Assembly (NCBI GenBank): GCA_030645575.1 | Contig: JAUSMJ010000051.1 | Coordinates: forward strand, 1-56,032 | From: Caulobacter sp. | Lineage (GTDB): Bacteria > Pseudomonadota > Alphaproteobacteria > Caulobacterales > Caulobacteraceae | DNA: 56,032 bases | Direction: 5' to 3' | Part shown: positions 1-6,905 of the stretch, piece by piece | How positions within the stretch are numbered: position 1 is the first letter of the stretch | How the letters are laid out: every line of letters begins with the position of its first letter | The notes under the pieces: generated by a model | What the model was told of the DNA's origin: nothing | What the model saw: only the letters and a program-made list of their open reading frames with translations | Database searches by the model: none | Program-made: the position numbers and the translations under genes

Positions 1-620
1 TGTGCAAGGCGATGAACCGCAGCTTCATCTCCGTGATCCTGGGCGGGTTCGGGGCCGACGATGCGGCCGCCGCCGGCGGCGGCCAGGTCGAGACCCGGCC
101 GGTCAAGCAGGGTTCGGCCGAGGACGCGGCCTTCATCATGAAGAACGCCTCCAAGGTGATCATCGTCCCCGGCTACGGCATGGCCGTCAGCCAGGCCCAG
201 CACGCCCTGCGCGAGATGGCCGACAAGCTGAAGGAAGAGGGGGTCGAGGTGAAGTACGCCATCCACCCCGTGGCCGGCCGCATGCCGGGCCACATGAACG
301 TGCTGCTGGCCGAGGCCAACGTGCCCTATGACGAGGTGTTCGAGCTCGAGGACATCAACGCCGAGTTCCCCACCGCCGACGTGGCCTTCGTCATCGGGGC
401 CAACGACGTGACCAACCCGGCCGCCAAGACCGACCCGACCTCGGCGATTTACGGCATGCCGATCCTCGACGTGGAGAAGGCTCGCACGGTGCTGTTCGTG
501 AAGCGCGGCATGAGCTCCGGCTACGCCGGCGTGGAGAACGAACTGTTCTTCCGCGACAACACCATGATGCTGTTCGCCGACGCCAAGAAGATGGTCGAAG
601 GGATCGTGAAGAACCTTTAG
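1..620 (+). CDS. pntB: NAD(P) transhydrogenase subunit beta, C-terminal part (5' truncated by window)
   Basis: This is the end of the beta subunit of the proton-translocating NAD(P)+ transhydrogenase, which uses the proton gradient to reduce NADP+ with NADH. Only the soluble NADP(H)-binding domain III and a short linker are present. The frame is open from base 3, so the gene enters from outside the window; the first internal ATG at 12 is not the start. Seen: an Ala/Gly-rich linker, then the domain III dinucleotide fingerprint (VPGYGMAV), [14 protein letters not shown] and the conserved [10 protein letters not shown] and [10 protein letters not shown] segments. The end [10 protein letters not shown] is typical of the family. 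The transmembrane part and the alpha subunits would lie upstream of the window. Confidence 0.95.
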   Translation, partial: CKAMNRSFISVILGGFGADDAAAAGGGQVETRPVKQGSAEDAAFIMKNASKVIIVPGYGMAVSQAQHALREMADKLKEEGVEVKYAIHPVAGRMPGHMNVLLAEANVPYDEVFELEDINAEFPTADVAFVIGANDVTNPAAKTDPTSAIYGMPILDVEKARTVLFVKRGMSSGYAGVENELFFRDNTMMLFADAKKMVEGIVKNL

Positions 621-643
621 GGGGCGTTTCGAGGCAAACGGCC

Positions 644-1081
644 ATGAGACCGGCGCTCGTTCCCGAACTGATCGTATCCGACATCGTCAGCAGTCTCTCT
701 GTCTATACGGGCGTGTTCGGTTTTCGTGTGCTCTACGAACGCCCGGAAGAACGGTTCGCCTTCCTCGAACGCGAGCGCGCGCAGTTGATGCTGGAACAGC
801 CGCTCGCCCATGATCGCCTGTGGCCGCGCGCGACGTTCGAGCGGCCGTTCGGTCGAGGCGTGAACCTGCAGATCGAGGTCTCCGATGCGGCGGTGCTGCA
901 CCAGACCGTGGAAGCTTCGGGTCTTGAACTTGTCCTTCCGCTCGAAGAGCGATGGTACCGGCGCGGAGTTGAAGAGGTCGGGAACCGGCAGTTCGCCGTG
1001 GCTGACCCCGACGGCTACGTCCTTCGATTCTTCCAGGATCTGGGGGCAAGGCCGAGGATCAGCACCCCATCGAGCGCTTGA
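644..1081 (+). CDS. VOC family protein (glyoxalase/bleomycin-resistance fold)
   Basis: A 145-residue single-domain protein of the vicinal oxygen chelate superfamily. The N-terminus PELIVSDIVSSLSVYTGVFGF and the C-terminal AVADPDGYVLRFFQDLG match the two beta-alpha-beta-beta-beta modules of glyoxalase/bleomycin-resistance-like proteins. Members bind metals or small toxic molecules, but the substrate cannot be read from sequence. The start is the ATG 23 bases after the pntB stop. No strong Shine-Dalgarno is visible, so it may be read through from pntB or have a weak promoter in the short gap. A cloverleaf palindrome follows just after the stop. Confidence 0.85.
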   Translation: MRPALVPELIVSDIVSSLSVYTGVFGFRVLYERPEERFAFLERERAQLMLEQPLAHDRLWPRATFERPFGRGVNLQIEVSDAAVLHQTVEASGLELVLPLEERWYRRGVEEVGNRQFAVADPDGYVLRFFQDLGARPRISTPSSA

Positions 1082-1092
1082 TGGAATGCTCT

Positions 1093-1181
1093 TTCGGGGG
1101 TCGGTTGAAGTCAAGGACAGCCCTTCGGGCTGCCGCGTCGCGGCGGGCGAAGCCCGTCCTTGAGTTCAACCGACCCCCGAA
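1093..1181. repeat. Cloverleaf-type long inverted repeat
   Basis: Two 26-base arms (1093-1118 and 1156-1181) pair with a single mismatch. The 37 bases between them consist entirely of three contiguous perfect mini-hairpins: AGCCCTTCGGGCT (1119-1131), GCCGCGTCGCGGC (1132-1144) and GGGCGAAGCCC (1145-1155). The whole element can fold as a four-stem cloverleaf on either DNA strand or in RNA. It lies between the end of the VOC gene and the convergent DUF2442 gene, so it could act as a bidirectional terminator, although there is no T-run. A related element with the same GTCAAGGAC/GTCCTTGAC inner stem is at 11717-11807. Confidence 0.85.
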
Positions 1182-1223
1182 ATCATGCTCCGCCAAGCGA
1201 TCAATGGTGGGCTCCGCGCTGGC

Positions 1224-1514
1224 TCAAGCCGCCGCCGTCACCGGCCGCAGGGTCCCCGCCGCTTCCATCTTCATCCGCGCATTGATCGGATCGATGTCGC
1301 ACCCGTTGGGCCAGGTCGGCACGCCCATCTCCACAAAGACCCGCGCGAAGAAGGCCGGGTCCCGTAGCGGCTCGGTCACCTCGCCCAGCCGTACAAACTC
1401 GCTCAGGTCAACCACGCCCATGGTGTCGTCATCAAAGACGATCTCCAGGCGATAGCCGTCGAGCGCCTTCACGCGGCGCGCCCGCACCATCTTGAACCCA
1501 GCCATCCGCAGCAC
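1224..1514 (-). CDS. DUF2442 domain protein (second copy)
   Basis: A small protein (93-96 residues) of the DUF2442 family: a basic start, then KALDGYRLEIVFDDDTMGVVDLSEF-like hairpins, DPAFFARVFVEMGVPTWPNG and a final IDP segment. The function of the family is not established. It is the third gene of a minus-strand operon: its GTG (1514) lies 2 bases after the stop of the preceding DUF2442 gene. The in-frame ATG at 1505 is an equally possible start; neither has a clear Shine-Dalgarno, which suggests translational coupling. It is a diverged paralogue of its neighbour, sharing the PAFF..VF...G..TWPNG core. Confidence 0.75.
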   Translation of the reverse strand: MLRMAGFKMVRARRVKALDGYRLEIVFDDDTMGVVDLSEFVRLGEVTEPLRDPAFFARVFVEMGVPTWPNGCDIDPINARMKMEAAGTLRPVTAAA

Positions 1515-1516
1515 GC

Positions 1517-1795
1517 CTACGCCGCCGCCGTCTCGAACTTCAGCACGCCCGCTGCCGCCATGTCGGCATGTAGCGCCTCTGGACTCCAGTCGAATCCGTT
1601 GGGCCAGGTGAGCGCGCCGAAATCAAGGAACACCTTGTCGAAGAAGGCGGGGTCCTTGAATGGATCGGTCACTGGGCGAGCGTCGGTGGCGAGGGTCGAG
1701 AAATCCCACTCGCCGGCCAGCCCATCCGTGAACTGCAGCTTCAGACGGTAAGGTCCGATCCTCTCGAACCGGCGGATGTGAACGACTTCTCTCAT
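1517..1795 (-). CDS. DUF2442 domain protein (first copy)
   Basis: A 92-residue DUF2442 protein. I chose the ATG at 1795 because it overlaps the stop of the upstream DUF4160 gene as ATGA, a classic coupled start; the longer open frame to 1861 runs back through the DUF4160 gene. Visible features are ERIGPYRLKLQFTDGLAGEW near the N-terminus and DPAFFDKVFLDFGALTWPNG before the end. DUF2442 proteins are often found beside DUF4160 proteins, and such pairs have a toxin-antitoxin-like layout, but a biochemical role is not established. Confidence 0.8.
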   Translation of the reverse strand: MREVVHIRRFERIGPYRLKLQFTDGLAGEWDFSTLATDARPVTDPFKDPAFFDKVFLDFGALTWPNGFDWSPEALHADMAAAGVLKFETAAA

Positions 1796-2067
1796 GACTG
1801 ACCATCCAGGCCCGGAATGCGTCCAAGCGAACCGCTCTCGCCGCGTTCGGCCCGGTTCCACGCATCCATCAGTTCGGCAATATACCGTCTTCGCCAGCGC
1901 TCGACAAAGCGCCGGATTCGTGGCGGCAGTCTCCCCACAACGATCTCGCCCGTCTCGATCAGCACCTGGGCCACACTGCTTTCATAGTAGGCGTGAAAAT
2001 GGGGCGGCGGATGATCGTTGAGGAACATCCGGATCGAGATGCCGTAGAACCAGGAAATGGTGGGCAT
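1792..2067 (-). CDS. DUF4160 family protein
   Basis: A 91-residue DUF4160 protein and first gene of the DUF4160-DUF2442-DUF2442 operon. The family signature is clear: MPTISWFYGISIRMFLNDHPPPHFHAYY, with the conserved DHPPPHFHA motif, followed by the G-E-I-V-V-G-LP segment and a basic helix (RRFVERWRRRYIAELMDAW). The histidine-rich motif suggests metal binding or a catalytic centre, but this is inference. The stop overlaps the start of the next gene by 4 bases. An AT-rich perfect palindrome 24 bases upstream of the start is the likely promoter/operator. Confidence 0.85.
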   Translation of the reverse strand: MPTISWFYGISIRMFLNDHPPPHFHAYYESSVAQVLIETGEIVVGRLPPRIRRFVERWRRRYIAELMDAWNRAERGESGSLGRIPGLDGQS

Positions 2068-2090
2068 GACAATGCGTGTGTATTGACGAG

Positions 2091-2109
2091 ATGCTATTTA
2101 TAATAGCAT
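2091..2109 (-). promoter_or_regulatory. AT-rich palindrome upstream of the DUF4160 operon
   Basis: A perfect palindrome with 8-base arms and a 3-base centre, ATGCTATT-TAT-AATAGCAT. It is strikingly AT-rich in a GC-rich region and sits 24 bases before the DUF4160 start. On the minus strand it contains TATTATAAAT, which could serve as a -10 element, so the palindrome may be both core promoter and operator. This fits autoregulation of the small operon. No binding protein can be named. Confidence 0.55.
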
Positions 2110-2411
2110 TTTCGGGAAAAATCACCCCATAGAGGTGATGGCAACCCGCCCACATCGAACGTCTGGCAGGCTCCTAACGCCCGACCTTCGCCGGCCCCGG
2201 CCACAGCAACGCCGCACCCGCCAGAGTCTATCCGCGCCCTCCGGGGTTGCCCCATGAGCCCCCAGCGAATAAACCCCGCGCGTCCCGGTCATAATCTCGC
2301 CGGGTTGGGCCAGCATATCGCCGGCCTCAAGTTTTCATGATCGTCGAAGCTGGTGCGTCAGACCTCGTCGCACCGTGCGTATAGCTCGGCAACAGCCTAC
2401 GAGGCCGACCC
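2110..2411. other. Intergenic stretch with no supported gene
   Basis: About 300 bases between the divergent DUF4160 operon and the M23 peptidase gene. Short open frames on the minus strand have no recognisable product and are arginine-rich GC artefacts. It should hold the promoter of the M23 gene, but I cannot point to a convincing -35/-10 pair. Confidence 0.4.
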
Positions 2412-3296
2412 TTGTTCCGTGATTTGCTTACCCGCGACAGTCGCTTTCCACCTTTGTTGGGTACGGGCCTCGCCGCTGTCCTGATGGGCGCCGTCGCTGT
2501 CGTCTCCGCCCACGCCAGCCTGCCGTCCCGTGAGGAGTCAGCCGGGCGCCTGGTTCCGGCCGTCAACGCGCCGCTGCCCGCCGCCCGTCCACACATTGAA
2601 CAGGCCCGCTACGCCTTCGCCGAGCCGCTCGCCGGCTTCGCGGTCAACTCGCCCTTCGGGCTGCGCAAGATGCCGTGGGAAGAGGGCGGTCGGCTGCACG
2701 AGGGCGTGGATATCGCCGCCCCGATCGGCACGCCGATCCGCGTGACCCTGGCCGGGACCGTCCTGCGCACGGGCGTCGATGGCGGCTACGGCCGGTTCGT
2801 CGAGGTGTCGCACGGCGACGGCCTGACATCGCTCTATGCCCACCTCGGCCGCACGGCGCCGGGTCTCAAGGCGGGCGTGGGGATCCCGGCCGGCTACGTC
2901 GTCGCCTGGGTCGGATCGACCGGGCGTTCGACCGGCGCGCACCTGCATTTCGAGATCCGGGAGGACGGCCGGCCGTTGAACCCGACCGCCTTCATGGGCC
3001 GCACCTTCGCCACGGCCGGCGACCTGCCGCTGAGCGCCGCCGCGCGCGTACCGCGCCGCGTGCGCATCGCGCAGGTCTCCGACTGGCCGGCTGGCGTCGT
3101 CGCGCAGGCCCGCAAGACCGACCGGATGGTGATCCAGCCGGTGCGGACCGGCGGCCGCGTGCGGGCGACCATCCTGCCGATGGCCAAGACGGTGAACGCG
3201 CCAGCCGCCAGGCCGTCCATCCCGCCGACCCCGGCCGAAGCCGCGGCCAGCGCCCACGAGGCGCCGATATCGACGGCCCCGGACAGCAACGCCTGA
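2412..3296 (+). CDS. M23 family metallopeptidase (LytM domain)
   Basis: A 294-residue murein-hydrolase-type protein. An N-terminal hydrophobic segment (about 13-35) acts as signal peptide or anchor, so the protein is periplasmic. The LytM domain spans about 75-200 with the zinc ligands of the HxxxD motif (H96, D100, in HEGVD) and the HxH motif (H177/H179, in HLHFE); LYAH (H144) is the catalytic region. The Ala/Pro-rich tail (about 205-294) has no domain I recognise. No ATG lies in frame between an upstream stop at 2382 and the signal sequence; the TTG at 2412 is the best start, with TTG 2424 as alternative. It is expected to cut peptidoglycan cross-links, or to act as an amidase activator if catalysis is lost, though the zinc residues are intact. 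Confidence 0.85.
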   Translation: MFRDLLTRDSRFPPLLGTGLAAVLMGAVAVVSAHASLPSREESAGRLVPAVNAPLPAARPHIEQARYAFAEPLAGFAVNSPFGLRKMPWEEGGRLHEGVDIAAPIGTPIRVTLAGTVLRTGVDGGYGRFVEVSHGDGLTSLYAHLGRTAPGLKAGVGIPAGYVVAWVGSTGRSTGAHLHFEIREDGRPLNPTAFMGRTFATAGDLPLSAAARVPRRVRIAQVSDWPAGVVAQARKTDRMVIQPVRTGGRVRATILPMAKTVNAPAARPSIPPTPAEAAASAHEAPISTAPDSNA

Positions 3297-3399
3297 CCGC
3301 TTCGGCTCCGCGCCGCCGACGACATCGTGAAGGCGGCGCTGTTCGTTCGCGACGCTATGCCCGCTAAGCAGTAGGGGACGGCTTCGATTCGGCGGGACC

Positions 3400-4323
3400 A
3401 TGGACGCGGCGCTTGAACTTTCCGGGGTGACCAAGCGCTACGGCGACTTCACCGCCGTCGATGACCTCTCGTTCAGCGCCCGGCGCGGCAGGATCCTCGG
3501 CTTCCTGGGTCCCAACGGGGCGGGCAAGACCTCGACCATCCGCATGGTGCTGGGGCTGGTCGCGCCGACGGTCGGGACGATCAACGTGCTGGGCGCCGCC
3601 GACGCCCGGGCCGTGCGCGAGCGGATCGGCTTTCTGCCCGAGGAGCGCGGCCTCTATCGCCGGATGACGCCGATCGACGCCATCGCCTTCCTCGGCGGCC
3701 TGAAGGGCCTGCCGACCGGCGAGGGCCGCCGCCGCGCGGCCGCCATGCTCAAGGCCCAGGGCCTGGGCGACGCGGCGAAGCGCCAGATCCGCCACCTCTC
3801 CAAGGGCATGGCCCAGAAGGTCCAGCTGATCAGCGCCATCGTCCACGAGCCGGAGCTGGTGATCCTCGACGAGCCGTTCAGCGGCCTGGACCCGGTCAAC
3901 CAGCAGGCGCTGGAGGCGGTGATCCGCGATCTCGCCGCCCGCGGCGCGACGGTGGTCTTCTCGACCCACGTCATGCAGCACGCCGAGCGGCTCTGCGACC
4001 ATGTCGTGCTGCTGGCGCGCGGGGCCAAGGTGTTCGACGGCTCGGTGGCCCAGGCGCGAGGTCACGCGCCCCGGGCCCTGGTGCTGGAGGGCGCCCTCGA
4101 CGCCGGCACGGTCGCGGCCCTGCCCGGCGTCGAAAGCGTGGCCAGCGAGGCGATCGAGGACGGCGGAACCCGCTTCACCGCGACCCTGCGCAAGGGCGCG
4201 GCCGGGCAGGACGCCCTGCGCGCGGCCCTGGCCGGCGGCCACGACATTCACCGGTTCGAGATGCGCGAGCCCAGCCTGCACGACGCCTTCATCGCCCTGA
4301 CCGGCGGGGAGGCGGCCCAATGA
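3400..4323 (+). CDS. ABC transporter ATP-binding protein (NatA-like, DUF4162 tail)
   Basis: The 307-residue ATPase of an ABC-2 type exporter. Walker A GPNGAGKT is at 37-44, the signature LSKGM at 133-137, Walker B LVILDEP at 153-159, and the switch His in FSTHVMQ follows. The C-terminal about 85 residues, ending SLHDAFIALTGG, match the DUF4162 region common in NatA-like ATPases. The stop overlaps the start of the permease gene as ATGA, so the two are co-translated. The substrate is unknown; NatAB homologues have been linked to Na+ or drug export. Confidence 0.92.
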   Translation: MDAALELSGVTKRYGDFTAVDDLSFSARRGRILGFLGPNGAGKTSTIRMVLGLVAPTVGTINVLGAADARAVRERIGFLPEERGLYRRMTPIDAIAFLGGLKGLPTGEGRRRAAAMLKAQGLGDAAKRQIRHLSKGMAQKVQLISAIVHEPELVILDEPFSGLDPVNQQALEAVIRDLAARGATVVFSTHVMQHAERLCDHVVLLARGAKVFDGSVAQARGHAPRALVLEGALDAGTVAALPGVESVASEAIEDGGTRFTATLRKGAAGQDALRAALAGGHDIHRFEMREPSLHDAFIALTGGEAAQ

Positions 4324-5585
4324 GCCGCCTGCTGCGCATCGCCGCCCGCGAATACGGCGCCTATGTCCGCACCGTCGGCTTCTGGCTGTCGATGCTGATG
4401 ATGCCGGTGGTCAGCGGCCTCGCCTTCGGCGCGCCGGCCTATCTGGAGAGCCATTCCCCGCCACCGCTGGTGGCTGTGATCGACCAGACGGACCGGGGTT
4501 TCGACAGCGCGGCTATCGCCACCCTGAAGGCGGACAAGTCACCGCCGGAGATCGCCCAGGTCCGGCCTGATCCGGGCAAACCCCTGCCGGACCAGCTGAA
4601 GACCTGGCTGACCGTGGGCCCTGGCGGCGACAGCGCGCGGCCACTCACCGCCGTGGCGGTGATTCACGGGTCGGGCGACTCCATCAGCATCGACTTCTGG
4701 AGCAATACCCTGACCGACCGGTCGCTGGAGCGCGACGTGGAAGGGGCGGTCGCCGACGCCATGCGCGATCAGCGGCTGGCGACCCTCGGCATCGACCTCC
4801 CGGCGCTAAAGGCGGCCCAGGCGCTCAAGCCGACGCTGACGGCCTTCTCCCCCAAGGCCGCCGCCGGCGGAAAGGTCGCCTTCCGTGATCGCCTGCCCGG
4901 CATCGTCGGGTTCGGCACGGCCATGCTGCTGTGGATGATGATCCTCACCGGCGCGGGCATCCTGCTCAACAGCGTCATCGAGGAGAAGTCCAACCGGGTG
5001 CTGGAGGTGCTACTGGCCTCGGCCTCCGTGCCGGAGATCATGTTCGGCAAGATCCTCGGCGTGGCCGGGGTGACCCTGACGGTGCTGGCGGTCTGGGCCG
5101 GGGTCGGCGGGACGCTGCTGTTCACGCTCCGGCCGGACGTGGCGGCCGATGTCGCGGCCGTGCTGTTGGGCAAGGGGTTGGTGGTCTACTTCCTGTTCTA
5201 TCTGGTCGGCGGCTACCTGATGTACGCGGCCATCTTCACCGCCATCGGCTCGTTCTGCGAGACCACGCGCGAGGCCCAGACCCTGCTGGGGCCGGTGATG
5301 GCGCTGCTGACGATCCCGGTGATCTTTCTGACCCAGGCCATCCGCCGACCCGACTCGCCGCTGCTGGAGGCGCTGTCGTGGTTCCCGCCGTTCACGCCGT
5401 TCCTGATGACCGCCCGTGCGGCCAGCGAGCCGCCGCTGTGGCAGGTGCTGGGCACGGGCGTGTTGATGGCCGCGACGGTGGCCCTGGTCGTCTGGATCGC
5501 CGGCCGCGCGTTCCGCGCCGGCGCCCTGTCGACCGGCAAGATCGACCTGAAGGGGCTGATCCTGCGGGTGCGGGGCGGGGAGTAG
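4320..5585 (+). CDS. ABC-2 type transporter permease (NatB-like)
   Basis: A 421-residue permease partner of the preceding ATPase. One transmembrane segment lies near the N-terminus (about 18-38), followed by a large periplasmic domain (about 40-190), then five or so membrane segments to the end. The conserved EEKSNRVLEVLLASASVPEIMFGKILG segment between the first two C-terminal helices is typical of NatB/ABC2_membrane_3 proteins. The 4-base overlap with the ATPase gene supports a two-gene operon. The end is followed by an intergenic repeat and then the convergent rpsU terminator. Confidence 0.9.
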   Translation: MSRLLRIAAREYGAYVRTVGFWLSMLMMPVVSGLAFGAPAYLESHSPPPLVAVIDQTDRGFDSAAIATLKADKSPPEIAQVRPDPGKPLPDQLKTWLTVGPGGDSARPLTAVAVIHGSGDSISIDFWSNTLTDRSLERDVEGAVADAMRDQRLATLGIDLPALKAAQALKPTLTAFSPKAAAGGKVAFRDRLPGIVGFGTAMLLWMMILTGAGILLNSVIEEKSNRVLEVLLASASVPEIMFGKILGVAGVTLTVLAVWAGVGGTLLFTLRPDVAADVAAVLLGKGLVVYFLFYLVGGYLMYAAIFTAIGSFCETTREAQTLLGPVMALLTIPVIFLTQAIRRPDSPLLEALSWFPPFTPFLMTARAASEPPLWQVLGTGVLMAATVALVVWIAGRAFRAGALSTGKIDLKGLILRVRGGE

Positions 5586-5595
5586 GGCGGCGTCG

Positions 5596-5708
5596 TTGCG
5601 TGGTTCGAGACGCTCGCTTGAAGCTCGCTCCTCACCATGACGGGCAAAGGTGTTCGTCATCCTGAGGAGCGATCCCTCAGGATCGCGTCTCGAAGGACGC
5701 ACCACGCA
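5596..5708. repeat. Family A intergenic repeat, inverted pair (copy 1)
   Basis: Two units facing each other. One reads TGGTTCGAGACGCTCGC then GCTCGCTCCTCACCATGACG; the other reads CGTCATCCTGAGGAGCG then GCGTCTCGAAGGACGC. Related copies are at 24437-24629, 27905-28044, 34771-34890 and 36831-36951. All lie between genes and all are built from the TTCGAGACG end and the CTCCTCA-GATGACG end, with a variable hairpin in the middle. Confidence 0.85.
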
Positions 5709-5718
5709 CGAACCAAGC

Positions 5719-5752
5719 AAAAGGGCCGCCCGGTCGCCCGGACGGCCCTTTC
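5719..5752 (-). terminator. Rho-independent terminator of rpsU
   Basis: An inverted repeat AAAGGGCCG...CGGCCCTTT with an inner CCGG/CCGG pairing, followed on the minus strand by TTTT. It starts about 20 bases after the rpsU stop, in the right orientation. It may also stop leftward-converging transcription from the ABC operon. Confidence 0.8.
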
Positions 5753-5771
5753 GAATCTTGATGCCGAAGGC

Positions 5772-6011
5772 CTACCCGCGCGGGGCGGGCTTCTTCGGGG
5801 CGGCGATCAGGCCTTCGCGCTGCATGCGCTTGCGGGCCAGCTTGCGGGCGCGGCGGACGGCCTCGGCCTTTTGACGCGCGCGCTTTTCCGAAGGCTTTTC
5901 GTAGGCCACGTGCCGCTTCATTTCGCGGAACGAGCCTTCGCGTTGCATCTTCTTCTTCAGGGCTTTCAGCGCCTGGTCGACATTGTTGTCGCGGACGAAA
6001 ATCTGAACCAG
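5772..6011 (-). CDS. rpsU: 30S ribosomal protein S21 (apparent CTG start)
   Basis: A 79-residue basic ribosomal protein of the small subunit. The translation [20 protein letters not shown], then [33 protein letters not shown] and a Lys/Pro tail is unmistakably bacterial S21. The only start that gives the conserved N-terminus is CTG at 6011-6009. There is no ATG, GTG or TTG upstream in frame near it, but a perfect AAGGAGAG Shine-Dalgarno lies 8 bases before it. Internal GTG/ATG codons would remove the conserved VQIFVRDNN start. A strong terminator follows. The gene is easily missed by start-codon-based callers. Confidence 0.93.
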   Translation of the reverse strand: MVQIFVRDNNVDQALKALKKKMQREGSFREMKRHVAYEKPSEKRARQKAEAVRRARKLARKRMQREGLIAAPKKPAPRG

Positions 6012-6015
6012 GGGA

Positions 6016-6025
6016 CTCTCTCCTT
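6016..6025 (-). promoter_or_regulatory. Ribosome binding site that fixes the rpsU CTG start
   Basis: Minus-strand AAGGAGAGAG. The AGGAG core is 8 bases upstream of the CTG codon that begins the S21 reading frame. It is one of the best Shine-Dalgarno sequences in the window and supports initiation at a non-canonical codon. Confidence 0.8.
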
Positions 6026-6179
6026 CGTACGGCCCGCCGCTAGCCGTGCGGCGTGGCGGACGAAATCAAAAATGATATGGCCCCGGGAGAAGCCTCCCGT
6101 GGCGAGGCGCGCGAGATAGCAGAGGCGGACGGGCTTGTCTATCGGCGACGGCGGCCGCGCGGCGGTATAGGGTAGGGTC

Positions 6180-6812
6180 ATGATCGCGAATGACGACTGG
6201 GCCGTGGCGGCCGAGCAGAGGGTGCTGGACGCGGCGCTCAAGCTGGCCCCCACGCGGGGCTGGGGCCGGGCCATGACGCTGGCGGCCGTGAAGGCGGCCG
6301 GGCTGTCGGAAGCCGACGGCGAGCTGTTGCTGCCGAACGGGCCGCGCGACCTGGCCGCGCTGCTGTCGCGACGCCACGACGCGGCGGCGCTGGCGGCCCT
6401 GCCCGACCCCGGAACCCTGAAGATCCGCGAGCGCATCCGCGCCGCCGTCGTCGCCCGCCTCGACGCGGCCCAGGCCGACCGCGAGGCCGTGCGCCGCTGG
6501 GCCGGCTTCCTCGCCCTGCCGACCAGCCTGCCGCTGGCCCTGCGCCTGTTGTGGGAGAGCGCCGACGCCCTGTGGCGCTGGGCCGGCGACACGGCCACCG
6601 ACGAGAACCACTACAGCAAGCGCGCCATCCTCTCGGGCATCCTGATCCAGGTCACCGCGCTCGACCTCGAGCTGGGCCGGGTCGAGGCCCTGGCCGCGCT
6701 CGACGCCCGCATCCAGAACGTCATGGACTTCGAAAAGTGGAAGGCGGGGTTCAAGCCGTCCGACCTGGCCAAGGACTTCGTCGGGGCGTTGGCGCGGGTG
6801 CGGTTCGGGTAG
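6180..6812 (+). CDS. COQ9 family protein (ubiquinone biosynthesis accessory)
   Basis: A 210-residue COQ9-family protein. The N-terminal helical region resembles a TetR-like fold (AEQRVLDAALKLAPTRGWGRAM), and the C-terminal part carries the COQ9 core with LRLLWESADALWRWAGD, then DENHYSKRAILSGI. In eukaryotes COQ9 is a lipid-binding partner of the COQ7 hydroxylase; bacterial members are presumed to help ubiquinone synthesis. It is divergent from rpsU and convergent with purK, with a repeat pair in between. Confidence 0.9.
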   Translation: MIANDDWAVAAEQRVLDAALKLAPTRGWGRAMTLAAVKAAGLSEADGELLLPNGPRDLAALLSRRHDAAALAALPDPGTLKIRERIRAAVVARLDAAQADREAVRRWAGFLALPTSLPLALRLLWESADALWRWAGDTATDENHYSKRAILSGILIQVTALDLELGRVEALAALDARIQNVMDFEKWKAGFKPSDLAKDFVGALARVRFG

Positions 6813-6815
6813 CAC

Positions 6816-6894
6816 GGGGACATGCACTTCAGTGCGTGTCCCCTGTCTGAGCATCATTCTGAAACGGGGGACACGTACTGAAGTACATGTCCCC
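6816..6894. repeat. Family B REP-like inverted pair (copy 1)
   Basis: Two 28-base hairpins, 6816-6843 and 6867-6894, in opposite orientation. Each has the form GGGGACAYG-Y-AC with a small loop and returns to GT-R-CRTGTCCCC. The first has the stem TGCAC/GTGCG; the second has TGTAC/GTACA: the change is made on both arms, so pairing is kept. It lies between two convergent genes (COQ9 and purK). Confidence 0.9.
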
Positions 6895-6905
6895 GCGCAC
6901 GCCCC

